This document shows positions 10,325-21,719 of a stretch of 64,000 nt of DNA, piece by piece; the first letter of the stretch is position 1; the number at the start of each line of letters is the position of its first letter. A program made the position numbers and the translations under genes. The DNA comes from Lepiota brunneoincarnata (Eukaryota; Basidiomycota; Agaricomycetes; Agaricales; Agaricaceae). The notes beneath the pieces were generated by a model. That model was not told the DNA's origin, did no database searches, and saw nothing but the letters and a program-made list of their open reading frames with translations. The stretch is from assembly GCA_023014365.1 (NCBI GenBank), contig JAEBUN010000011.1:1-64000 (forward strand), given 5' to 3'.

Positions 10325-12958
10325 TGGCAGCTTCATGGGGTTTTTTGAGCCAGGTTCTGCCCTCCTGCGGCATTGGCTGGAATCCCTCAGACCAGTAAAC
10401 AGCATTGATGGATGGGCTAGCCCACTGTCCAGGGACAAATAGGTCCAGGTACTGGCGATATCGGCGTTAACAAGATTCAAAAAACCAATTCTGGGCATCA
10501 ATGCCTCCTTTCAGCCAATAAATGACTTGGTGAACCCTGTGCTTGTCTGGAATGATTGGCGGTGATCCGGCCACATGCATCCGCAACTGAGCATTCTCTA
10601 CAACCATGGCCTTCCCTCCCTGGGCCAGGTCATCATAGTGATACACCACACCCTGTGTATGGTCGTAAAATTGAGTGGTAAAGTGCCACAGGATTGAAAA
10701 TGGGCTTGAACTGCCCTCAGAAGAGGTTAACCCAAGGCCCACAAGCTCATATGTGGGAGCTTTTCCCCCAGCTCCTGCCGGATCTTCATCCACCATTACT
10801 TGCAGTTGGGGAGGAATTTTCCAATCCATCCGGTCCAACTCATCCTCTTGGAGTATCTCCAAAATCAAAATTACTGGGACAGAGACAAGGATGGACCAGA
10901 TGTCCTCCTGAATCCCATCACACAGGCAGTTTCCTTCCTGCACCCTCCAGCAGGTTTCCCCAAGGCTGATCCTTTGATGGCTTGAGAAACATCAAAACCA
11001 CAACTCTAGACTCCCCAAATTAGCCTCGTAGTCTGCCTTTGTGAGCTGAATGGTGAACTTGGGCATAGGCCTCCTGTGAACCTTGACATGTGGGCCACCG
11101 CTGGTTGCAGAGCCAGTGCACTTGTGGATCTCCAGATAGAGGGGGAAAAAGTATGGAAGGAGGCGGCTGTCTGGGGGCAGAGTTTGTCCATGCCTGCCAG
11201 AGTAAGCTCGACGGAAAAGTCCAGAGAACCAGCCCTGCATTTTTCTTTGTGAGGATGCAGCAGGCAGAGTGAAACAGCATCGGGCTTACAAACATGCTAT
11301 CAGGCGCAGTAAGAGTAGCCACTTCTCCAGCGGCCTTCAAGCACTCTCACACTCCATCACGCTCCTGGCTGAGCAGATCCGAGATGTCGGGACTGCCCAG
11401 GTCAAACCCATGTCAATTTTTGAAAGTGGAAAGAACTTGGGAGAGCTCAGAATCCCTGCTAATACCCCGAAGGGCTGCATTGAACCCTTCCCACTCTTGG
11501 GAAATTGCTCAGTAGAGCAGCTTAAGGGATGAATCCAGCCAACAGGAGTTGGCTTTCCAGGGTGTGCATGGAAGCTCTCCTGCACCTGGGGCATCTGGTG
11601 GGGTAATCTGACAACCTTCTCCTGCTGGCACTTCCTTCTTCTTTACAACCCATTCATGGGCCAGTGCTGGGGCAGCAGTGCTGTCACCAGTCATTTCTGG
11701 GCCTTGGGGAGATCCATCTCCTGCAGATTTCACAGAAACCTCATCTTGAGGGGAGAAGCCTGCCACCTCCCACCATGCCTCAGATGCATGCCCATACTGC
11801 CGGAGAAGGTCTGTCGACATGGAAGGCAGGGTGTTCACCTCCTGGGCATAGTAAAGTCAGGCTGTTTTGGCAGAGTGTCCCATCTGAGCATGGATTGCAG
11901 TCTGTTCATTGTCTACCATGACTTTGGCCCTGCCTCCAAGCAATGTGTGACTTATCTCCATGCAAATCTGCCAGTAGTTTTGAGCACCCATCCCAGGTGC
12001 ACCACAGTAGCCAGCCAGAAACTCCTTGAGATACCTTGCTAGCATTTCTGCATCCATCTGCTTGTATCCCTGAACCCACAAACTTTCCTCGTGCAGAAGT
12101 GCCGCCTCCTTCCTATCAAGCAGATATGACAGGTTCCTCGCCAGGGGTCGGACAAAGAAGAGATATCGTTCAAAAATTCTGGACACTCCAGGGGAAAGCT
12201 TCCTGGGAAGGAAGAACTTACGGCCCAGCACCATCTCTGACTTTGTTCCCCAAGTGACAAGCCAGAGATCCCGGTGGTCACGGAACATGTTTTGTCCCCT
12301 GTTGGAGTTGGCAAACTTGAACTCACAAAATTCCGTCAGCCAGGGTGGTGGGCCAGCAGACAGGAAGGCAAGGAGTGCAAGTTTATGATTGATGGAATCG
12401 CACTTGTCCTGGTCAGAAAGGATCCTGGCCCATGGTTGGAGAGATCTGGCAGGAGAAGTCCAAGCCCTTTGTCGGAAAGATGGAGGTTGGTGAGGAACAG
12501 CTCTGCTGCCCTCAATCCTCCCTCTTTCAATGGTTCCAGGATAGAGGTAGTTGAGGCGATCGATGTGGATGATGAGCTGCTAGCTGTGAAGGATAGTTTG
12601 CAGTTCTTGACCCAGCTATACTGTTGTGCTTCACAGTGCCAGTCATTGGGAACAAACTCCAGGATGGCTATCTTAGCCTCCCAGCCCTGGAACAGCTCAT
12701 CTATATCCTCAGCTACCTCCTTGTAAAGTTGCTTCATTCCCTGCCACCACCTCCCGATACGTGATCCATGATCCATCCTCGCTTACCCAGGTCGTGGGTG
12801 CCTGATTTGGAGATCTTGCAAGCCGAGTGGCATGCATTTGATACCTGCTGATTGTGTTGAACCAGGAGCTGGCTTCATGCAGCAGATTAGCAGCGGTTTG
12901 CCGGAGGACAATCCTAGCGCATTCCTGGGGTCTGTCAGCTACCTTTTTTCGCCATGGA

Positions 12959-12976
12959 GGGGGGGGGGGGGGGGGA
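12959..12976. repeat. Poly-G run in an intron
   Basis: A run of about 18 G lies just inside the donor (GTAAGT) of an intron of the minus-strand zinc-finger gene. On the coding strand it is a poly-C tract next to the donor. Confidence 0.8.
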
Positions 12977-15259
12977 ACTTACCCCTGGAGAGACAACGGC
13001 CCATCTTCCTGCCTGTACCTTTTGAACTTCCTCATAGACTGGAAAAGGATGGCCCCACGGATATGATACCTAAGCTTTGTAAACAGCTGGGTGGCTTCAT
13101 TGGGCATCCTGAAGCTGCCATCCTCCTTGAGGCAATAAATGGCCATGAAACACTCCAGCGGGTCATCCCATCTTGAATGGGAAGCCCCAGCATTGGTGCA
13201 GGGATATAGGAAGGGCCATATGAAGTCATGAAAAAGATCAACCACCCCAATCAGGGAGACTTTTCCACCCCAGAGCTTTTCCTGCAGCATCCTTGCCCTC
13301 TTCTTGTCACCCTTGCTCAGTGGAAAAGCATAGGTTGGGTGCTGCTTATCCAGGGAGGAGAATATCCCCTACGCAAACTTCAGAAGAACATCTCCATATG
13401 ATGCCAGTGAGCTGTCTTCGACTGAACTCCAGCACTTAGTATTCCTGTTTTAGAGACCAAGATCAATGAGCAAGGGGTGCTTTCTATGCATGTGCATGGA
13501 ATTGGAAATTGGAGCACTTACAACTGGCCATACAGGAGCAACATCTGGACCTCGAGCCCGCATTTCCCTAGATGCATTTTGATCAGCTTCATATATTGCA
13601 GGATCACATCCGCAAGCTGCTTGGCCTCAGCAGTCATTGGGGGGGATATGAAGCTCCTCGTGGCGGCCACCTTGTGCTTGCAAATGAGGTTAGTATCATA
13701 CATGAGCTCTCTGTGGCCTTCATCCTCCTCATAGTGGACATCATTTCTGCGATCCCATTTGCCATATCTTTTCCCATCTCCGTTCTTCTTCTTCTTGCCC
13801 ATGACCTGTGACCCTTGCCTTTTGGGCATGTCATCACTGCAGGCTCCACTGTCCAACCCATGGCACTCCCTCTCTTTTTCTTCTCTGTCTGCATCCATGT
13901 CATTTTTGGCTTCATCCCAGATCTTGCCCTTGCCCTCATACTCATATTTGCCCTCCTCATCCTTGCTGTCCTCATCCTCCTCATCCTCTTCACTCCCCCC
14001 TGCGCTCTCCATGCCCAATTCAATCTCACTGTCATTGAGCTCCTCCAGAAACCCCTCATCTTCATCCTCCATGCTCTTGACTTCGTCATCCCAACCATTT
14101 TCCGAGCCATCTCCTCCTTGCACCCCAACTGTGGGCACTTTGGCCCCTTGCACCTCTGCTGCTTGGTCCTCACCCCCCACCTCTTTCTCTTTCCCCAGGT
14201 AGGGTAGAAGGTGCCTGTGCCATTGAAAAAAGCAAAGGAGAGGGGGCACCTCTTGCTCGGATGTGGGGCCCAGAAGGTGAGATCTCTGCTCTGCCTCCAT
14301 TAGCGGCAAGCATTTTGTTAGGAAGAGAGAAAAGGCATTGTGGGGGCCTACAGTAGATTCTTCGCTTGACTGTACTGCGTTCAACAACAAACTCTCCTCC
14401 ATGGAGAAGTACTTTGCGCTTGGGAAAAGCTTCTGCAATGTCACTGGGGTATAAAGCGAGTCCCCAGCATCCTCCAGTTCCTGGAGAAGATGGGCCTTTT
14501 TCCAGTGCCTCCTCATGGGCTTTGGGCCAAGGCAGCAGTAAGAGCACCAGCTGCAGCAGAGACCGGCATAGACCATCAGGCAGGGAATAGGTGCAATGAG
14601 CCCATCTGGTACTGGGTGGTCCTTGAGCTTCCCGCTGGTCAAGAACTGATGGATGCGCTCATCGAAATAAGCTCCAAGCTCCAGGACTTCCTTCTTCTGC
14701 AAAACCTTTGACAGCTGCACGGGAGGGTGTGCAGAGGATTCGTGGTGAATAAGTCCTCGGGCCTTGGGGACAAGATTGACACCGGTGCCACAAGATTCAT
14801 CTGTGCAGACCACCAGCAGCATCTTTTTCATCCAGCTTGGTTGAACTACCACCAGGCGAAGCATCTGCAGCAGCTCTACCATGCGTGATGGCAAGGCATC
14901 CTTTGGCATCAAGTGCCAGGAAGACTCCTGGATGGTTGGGGGGCGCAATCTCCTGAGAGAACACTAAGGACCCCTCTGTGCTTTCTTGATTCTTCAATGG
15001 GAAGGGGTTGAAATGAGGATCCACAGAAAGTATTTCTGCACCTAGGACGAGAGAGAGGGGAGAAAGCCAGGGCAGTGAGTTTGGGGCAAATAACGGGTGG
15101 GGGGTGCTCACTTTCAGAGTTGTTGCTAACAGTCCCCTGCCTCCCTCTCTTCCTTCTTGAACCAGATCCAGGCCCTGGTTTCCACTTGGCCATATCCTCC
15201 CTCTTTCTCTTTCTTTTGCTTTGCAGCATCTTTGGCTTCTCCTCCTCATTCCTGCTCTC

Positions 15260-15480
15260 ATCCTCGTCCCCATTCTTGTTCCCATCCTCCTTCCCATCCT
15301 TGTCCCCATCCTCATCCCCATCCTCCTTCCCATCCCTGTCCCCATTTTCCTTCCCATCCTCGTCCCCATCCTTGTCCCCATCCTTGTCCCCATCCCCATC
15401 CCCATCCCCATCCTCCTTCCCATCCTTGTCCCCATCTCCATCCTCATCCTTGTCCTCAACCTTTCCCTCCCTCTCTTTCC
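15260..15480 (-). repeat. Coding hexanucleotide repeat (Asp/Gly/Lys tract)
   Basis: Repeats of CCCATCCTC/TTC-type units on the plus strand read as alternating DGDG, KDG and KEDG on the minus strand. The tract links an N-terminal zinc finger to the OrsD-like region. It is a minisatellite inside an exon and probably varies in length. Confidence 0.75.
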
Positions 15481-16010
15481 AAACACCCTTCCCCTCAGGA
15501 TCATCAACTTTGGTGCCATCTCTTCGCTCGCACCCTTGCTTCCACGGCACTTCTGGAGGAGGAGTGTTCTCGGTGCAAGCTGAGATGCTTGAGGTATAGT
15601 GGTCGCTGTGTTCTTTGATCAGGTGAGCGCACAGCTTCCCAAGTTCAGGCAGCAATGCTGAGCAGTGGGAGCAGGCAAACTGGCCACAAGGTCCCCCCTG
15701 TCGATGGAATTCCTGCAGCCTTCCTGTCATGCCTAGATCCAGGATTTGAGAAGGGAGTGGATGGTTTATTGGGGGGGGGGAGAGAGAAATTCAACACTGT
15801 ACCTCCTTTTTTGGCATCTTCTTTTGTGCGATAGATCACAACCTTGCTGCAGTGAAATTTCCTGGTGTGCTCCTCCAGGTTTGCAGGACTGCTATCGCAA
15901 ATGGGACAGAATCTATGGGTAAGGGGGGTAGGGGAAGAAGATGAGTACCAAGAAGACGCTCTTGGGGGGGGGGAAAGATGGTGGGCTCACTTTTTGTGGC
16001 CATGGCTCAT

Positions 16011-17597
16011 GATTTTTTTGAGAGTAGAAATCTATCTGGAGCAGGAGGAAAGCTGGGGGGCTGGATCTGTGAATCTGGGAATGGGAGTTGGGAGCAAGAA
16101 CGTTGAACTTGCTACACCAATACAATGCCATGCTGCTCATCCGAGCTGGGAGGCGATGATTGAATTGAACCATACCTCCCCCCCCCTGCCCCCCCTGATA
16201 CTGCAAGGGGAAGCAAGTGGACAATGGCTGCTCATATATATATATAGCATGCTCCCTTGATTCCTCGCAGCCACAAACCTTGAACAAGTATTCTAGAGCA
16301 CCCCAATGCCCAGAGAGCCCACCGTTCCCACTCACAGCAAGTTTCTCTCTCTCTCTCTCTCACTGAAACGCAATCCCTGCATGCTTGTAATTCAATTGCC
16401 AGCCAGGGGGGGGGGGCAGGGGGGAAATCTCCATTGTCTCTCCTACCCCCCCCCCCCCCCCCCCCCCAATCAGCTTAGTTGCTGAGCCAGGAAAGAGGAC
16501 ATCCCGCAATCATCTTTGCCAATCGGGGGATTGATCTTGCACATGATTTTCCTTGCACATGATCTATCTGCTCTCTTACATGACCTTTTGCAGAGGTGGG
16601 GGGTGAATATTCACCAACCCCACCACCTTGGAACGAACAAACAAATGAACATCAGCGCAACCCCAAGACAGATCAATAGCATGGGAACATCCACACTCAG
16701 ATGCGCATCAAATCACCTCAGCACCCGACGCATTGCGCATCACTCACTCACTCAGCACCCTGTTGGAACATGCATCACCCATGATCACCCATGCAGCAGC
16801 TGACACTCGTCTCATTCTCCTCTCTATTAACTTTCTCCCAAGCAGTAAAATAAATAGATGGCCTCACGTGACCTTTCACTCTGCCCCCCCCCCCCCATCA
16901 GAACCGCTCACGCGGTGATACGCTGATTTCACGCCTATACATGAATTCCGTACTCCGGAACGATTCTCTACATAGAATCATTGGCTATATCATTAAAGAA
17001 CTCTATAGAGGATTGGTACTATATCCCGTAGTAGCCAGTTCGACCGAACTGAGGATATTCGAGCCTCAGAAGTGTTCAAACCAGCTCATTATCACTAAGC
17101 TTAGTGAACCAAGCTATCAGAACGCTCTCCGGAGGGATTCAGGGCTCTACATAGCCTATCGAGTATACCCCGGTCGCATCAAGGGACCTTACGAGCAGTT
17201 TTCTGATGAACCCAAATGCGTTTGAACATAAAAGAATGTACCTAGTGGCTGTTGCAGGCGTATTACGTCTATAGCGAGTTCAATAATGATGACCGGACCA
17301 CGGAACGGAACATCCAACGTTCGGGAGGCAATACCCGATGCCCAAAACCCTAGAAATATCAAAGACTCCTAATTAACGAGTGCTTTGGGGGTCCCGGCAC
17401 TTCGGCATACTGCTTAACTGAGATTAATTACAATGGATCAAGGAATTGTCCATCCGCTATACATTCTGATCATAATTGATCCGGAAACTTAACACGCTCG
17501 TGTGGACACAGAATAATGCAGACGAGCACGGAACACGTCTGGCTGGATTGCCATTCGTTAATCAGAGAAAAACCCATAACCCAGGGTGAGGTAGAAA
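16011..17597. other. Non-coding flank with long C/G homopolymers, and repeat-associated sequence
   Basis: The 5' flank of the zinc-finger gene contains a TATATATATATAG run (about 16236-16250), a CT run near 16350, a run of more than 20 C (about 16446-16468) and another near 16887. From about 16925 a 95-codon plus-strand frame (16941-17225) opens just upstream of an LTR-like repeat. It may be the 3' internal part of a retroelement but has no recognisable domain. A purine-rich stretch (GGGTGAGGTAGAAA) ends at 17597, immediately before the LTR-like repeat. Confidence 0.4.
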
Positions 17598-18195
17598 TGC
17601 TGCCGAACCTTCCAAAATGTTCTACAGTGCCTGTAACAATTAAGCTTATTGTTTTCTATTTCATATTTACTATCTCTCGTATGTATCCAAACAATATAAA
17701 TACGGTCGCACTTGTTCATGAAGAAGCAAGAGGTCTCACCCCCGCTTCCACACGCAAGTCTGCAAGCCGTGATCAAGAACGGTTTCAGAGGGCTATTTAG
17801 TGTGCATCGTTAAGTGTGATTTCTTCGGTCGTCGACCAACCCAGAGACAGAGACAGAGACCAGAGTTTAGAGTTTAGAGTTCCAGAGTGCTAGAGACAGA
17901 GACAGAGACAGAGACCAGAGTTCAGAGACCAGAGACCAGAGACCAGAGACCCAGCGCTTTGAATTGGCAGGGATTGTCCTTTCATTGTTGCACTGTACGG
18001 CTAAGATAACTTCAACGGCTGTTTGTTAACCTCTAAAAACACTACTCTCTTGAATTTTGCTGTCAGAATGCACCCCCAGAACACCCTAAAAGACGAAACT
18101 GTTCATTATCTATCTCATTCCACTTGTATTAGCTTAAGCTTATCGAATTGCGGCTAAGCTTAGTGAAAACAAGCCCACTATCTATATTAAAACCA
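17598..18195 (+). repeat. LTR-like repeat, copy A (inverted relative to 45091-45647)
   Basis: It starts TGCTGCC and ends TTAAAACCA. Its reverse complement matches 45091-45647 over most of its length, including a CAGAGAC-rich minisatellite (17845-17955) and three TAAGCTTA palindromes at 17642, 18136 and 18156. The TG start and the preceding purine tract make a 3' LTR likely. The target duplication is unclear. Confidence 0.6.
17845..17955 (+). repeat. CAGAGAC/CAGAGTT minisatellite
   Basis: Short units of CAGAGAC and CAGAGTTTAGAGTT are repeated many times. The other LTR copy carries the complementary GGTCTCTGGTCTCTG units at about 45336-45400. Confidence 0.85.
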
Positions 18196-18399
18196 ACGAA
18201 AGTTTCTCCACCTTTTCAGCGGTTCCCAGCATAATATACCTAGAAATGAGGCTATTGATGGAACGGAGAAATCATCAAATGATACCTGTCCCTTTGGCAT
18301 GGGCACTCTGTACAGATGGATCCCTGACCAATGCTCCTGTACTGGAACAGTCGTGGGGGGAGAGTGCTCTCCGATGACCAAACTTGAAGGGCCTTGATG

Positions 18400-19250
18400 C
18401 CCTCCATGGGACTGGCCCAGATATCATCTGGTTTGGTGCAAACGATGAGGGTTCATGACTATGTGGAATGTACATGCCTTCCATATTGGGAATACATGGA
18501 CACTCTCCATCAACAGGTAGCGGTTAACCCGTAACTTGTAATGCCTGCTATATCTGGAATGCATGGTCACTCCCATGATATCAGCAGTGCACATCAATGG
18601 GCAGTGGTGCCTGTACACACCTGCTGCATCCCAGCGACATCAGGATTCAGGAGCACACCACCAACGGGAGGCGGTACCCATATGCACCTGCCGCATTTGG
18701 AATGTGTCGACACTTCCCACGATGAAAGTATGCATCACACTTGCCACATTGGGAGTGCGTGGTGATGGACACTTCCCACGATAAAAGTATGCATCAACGG
18801 GAGAGGCGGTACCCGTACACGCCTGCCACATTGGGAATATGTGGACACTCCCCACGTCCGGTGATGCATGAACACATGCACTGCACTGACCTGTGTGTGG
18901 CAATGCATGATGAGGGAGAGTGGTGCTCATCTGAGACTAGCTGGTAGAGGGGGGATGAGCGTAGCCACTGCTGACAGGGGCCCTTGTGGGTCCAGTAATC
19001 ACTCTGCTGTCTTCCTGCTGCAGTTGATCTCTTTCGGTATGCTGGAATATAGTGAGGCAATGACATATGGCAATGTTTATTCCAAGAGCAGACAATACAA
19101 TCTTGTCCCTAGATTGGGAGTGATCAGGCATGGACCCACAGGCCAGAATAGGCATAATCTGTGAACAAGTGAGAAAGCCTAAGTAATGGGGGCACTCACC
19201 CAGCTAGAGGAAGCAAGGGTTATCATACATGGGTATTGATGTGGATATCA
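18400..19250 (+). repeat. Degenerate tandem repeat region
   Basis: Imperfect units contain CACATTGGGAATATGTGGACACTCCC-like sequence followed by ATGCATCAACGGGAG and GTACACGCCTGC. Clear copies lie near 18590, 18660, 18720 and 18780. Looser relatives occur near 37640-37730, 39780-39940, 41690-41790, 43920-44010 and 61390-61540, so the unit is a dispersed minisatellite family. No gene is seen. Confidence 0.5.
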
Positions 19251-19599
19251 GATGTAGGATGAGTCGAGGACCCTGGAGGGATGAGCACTAAGGGACAATG
19301 CACCGAGGACGATGGTGGGTTGGGCCTTGGAACATGAGTGCTCCAAGGCTCTTGATCCGATGTTTGTCCCTGCATTCTTCATCAGGTTGAAGAGTGACAG
19401 GCTTCTCCTTATGTTGCATACATGAAATGCCAAATGGTTCAGGGGAAGATTGGAATGGGTGCTGTAAGTTTTCCCCCCAATCACGCTCAGAGCAAGCATG
19501 GGCTGAATATGCGCTGGCTACCCCAACAGGTGGCACACTCCCAGAGTGCTCCCAAGCAAGAACAGTTGAAGAAGACACAACCCGCGACCTTTTGACCTT

Positions 19600-20940
19600 G
19601 ACACTAGGTGTGCGAATGACCACCACCCTGTGGGAATAATAATGGCTGTGGGAATGACCTGCAACCCCGTGGGAATGACCTGAGCAACCTAGATGCCCCA
19701 TTGGGGAATCCACCTGCAATTCATCAGGACTGGGTTTTTTGAGTGCAGTGTGAAGAGTCATGAGGAGTATGATCAACAGCCACAGACTTGACTTTCCAAG
19801 AGTGTGGCATTTTTGAGTGCAAAGTGTGATGAGCTGTAAGAGGTATATTAATGGCCGCGGACTTGACTTTCCAAGAGTGCGGCATTCTTAAGTGCAGAGT
19901 GTGAAGAGTTGTGGGGGCATATAACTAACAGCTGCAGAATTGACTTGCCAAAAGCATGGTATTTTTGAACCTAAACGGCTCTCCTTAGATATGTGAAAAG
20001 GATGGCATTGTAATTGCCAGAGTTGACTTTCTGAAAACACAGCATATAAATTTTAAGGGCACTGTCTAGGTTCATTTGAAAGAAGTAAAGAGGTGAGGAA
20101 TTACTGATCCAAGTGTCCACAACTTCCTTTTATGGAAACTGTGGACCTTGGAGATCAGTCATGGAGGGGTGGTCAGTTTGGCTACATAGGCAACCAGGTA
20201 ACTATTCCTATGGTAGGTTTTTATTGGGTCCAAGGATAAATATGTGAGGAGTAGATTCAGGGGTTAGAATTGATATTCCAAAAGTGCAGCTATACATTGT
20301 GCTGAGGGTGGAATATTATAGGCCACAGACTGGAAAATACTAGTGCAGGGTATATAAATCACAAAATATCTATGAGCTGGAGGCTCCAAAATGAGGGTTC
20401 TAAAAGGTTGAATATGTGAAAGTCCTAGCCTGAGGGAGGGTCTAATTCCTACCTGTTCAATGAAAAGTGTATATGAGTGTCCATGACTTCCTTTTATGGA
20501 AATTTGTGGACCTTGGAGATTGGTCATGGAGGGGTAGTTGGTTTGGCTACATAGGCAACCAGGTAGCCATGCCTATTGAGTACAAGAATATATATATGAG
20601 GAGTAGAATTGATGTTCCAAAAGTGCAGGATGCATGTCAATAATGGCCACAGAATTGACATTCCAAAAGTGCGGCATGCGTAAAGGGGCAGGAGGGGTGT
20701 AAATTATAATGGCCGCGGAGTTGGATTTCCAAGAGTGCAGCAATATATGGGAATATATTGTGCTGAGGGATGAAATATAGGCCACGGACTAGAAAATGCT
20801 AGTGTGCAGTATATAATTTCAAGCAATATCTACAAGCTGGAGGCTCTAAAATGAAGGTTCTAAACACTTGAAATTTGGAAAATCCTAGCCTGAGGGAGGG
20901 TCTAACCTGTACCTCTTCAACAAAAAGGGTATATAATAAC
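19600..20940 (+). repeat. Degenerate tandem repeats including an imperfect duplication of about 370-450 bp
   Basis: GTGGGAATGACC units lie near 19630-19680. Segments reading TTCCAAGAGTGCGGCAT recur at about 19790, 19870, 20605, 20660 and 20730. The block 20110-20215 (ACTTCCTTTTATGGAAA...GGCAACCAGGTA) returns at 20478-20576, and 20320-20475 returns at 20770-20935. The GGCAACCAGG end and the TTTATGGAAA core recall the 3' part of the LTR at 1372-2138, so this may be an older rearranged relative. Confidence 0.55.
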
Positions 20941-21263
20941 CGTTTTGGTAAGTGTGCGCTCATAGGTATGTCATGTCCTATGAATAACTCACCTGGGCCT
21001 GTCGGCCCAGATGCTCGTGTGAATTTCTTACGGTAGCATTTGATGCCCAGTTAGGGCGGAGATGTAAGTCTTTTGGGAGGCACTCGGACCTGTGCGCTGA
21101 GGTAAGCCCGACCCCATGGGAAGTCCGACTTCTGCGGAGTTAGTCGCCTGTGTAAGTTCCCACGGTCACGTGATTTTTCTCAGCGTGATCACGTGGTCAC
21201 GTGCATATTCCCTCGGTGAAAAATGTGAGTTATTTTTAGCTTCATTAAGTAAGCTGTTCCACG

Positions 21264-21456
21264 ATTGCACAGCAAATGTCGCAATCCCGATTGGTAAGCC
21301 CAGAACGCTTTCTGATTGGACGGATGGTAAGTCTGATGGACTAATCGTGCGCCTGACTAGTCTGATATAAGGACGAAATGGGTGGGTGATTGTACTAACT
21401 TACGACCCTGTTGCGCCCAAGTCCACCGGCTCAGTCGTATATTTCCTTCTTCCCTA
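21264..21456 (+). repeat. Dispersed promoter-like repeat, copy 2
   Basis: Nearly identical to 1-194, with the same TATAAGGACGAAA box and CCTTCTTCCCTA end. It lies just upstream of the SPT5-like pseudogene. It may simply be an LTR next to the gene, or may have supplied its promoter. Confidence 0.6.
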
Positions 21457-21719
21457 CCAAACAACCAGCAACCGGCAACCTATACCCCCCATATACCTGA
21501 TGTCCAAACTCTCGACCCTCATCAACAGCCGGTCGCCATCATTCCCACGCTTTTACACTTTCCGCAACACCACCATCACCCCATCATGGTAAGTCCCTAT
21601 TAATCAATCTTCTCGTAGACAGCCCTGTAGTATAGCATATAAAAATAGCGCACCTTGCTAAGACATGAAATGGCTGCATGCCCCTCTGGAATGGCGTTCA
21701 GGAAATAAATAAAAAATAA

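Larger units (their letters stand above)
10325..16010 (-). pseudogene. Multi-exon zinc-finger / OrsD-like / recombinase-like / cysteine-protease-like gene, decayed
   Basis: The start codon is at 16010 (exon 1 16010-15991, intron 15990-15913 with GTGAGC...CATAG). Exon 2 gives a C2H2 finger (FCPICDSSPANLEEH). Further fingers are FACSHCSALLPELG near 15680 and CSWCSYCCLG with HWKKAH near 14540, as in OrsD (DUF3505) proteins. A hexanucleotide repeat (about 15260-15480) encodes an Asp/Gly/Lys tract. Downstream, 13290-12979, 12776-12540 and 12400-11860 resemble the middle part of this basidiomycete family; GHSAKTA followed by LYYA recalls a tyrosine recombinase. The C-terminus has NSCWLDSSLKLLY (about 11546-11510) and HFTTQFYDHTQG (about 10680), a Cys/His pair like C19-type deubiquitinating proteases. 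At least five premature stops occur, for example TAG in the exon downstream of the intron near 13500, TGA after GHSAKTA, and TGA after KLLY. The gene is further cut by the Ty3 element. Domain names rest on motif memory only. Confidence 0.65.

Noticed and set aside
10675..12726. Several plus-strand frames of 80-150 codons
   Set aside because: The minus strand in the same region carries family-like protein segments with introns, so the plus-strand frames are shadows.
13759..14207. Ser/Leu-rich plus-strand frames
   Set aside because: They are shadows of the acidic linker encoded on the minus strand.
15075..15618. Plus-strand frames of 150-174 codons made of Pro/Ser/Phe repeats
   Set aside because: They are shadows of the Asp/Gly/Lys repeat encoded on the minus strand in the zinc-finger gene.
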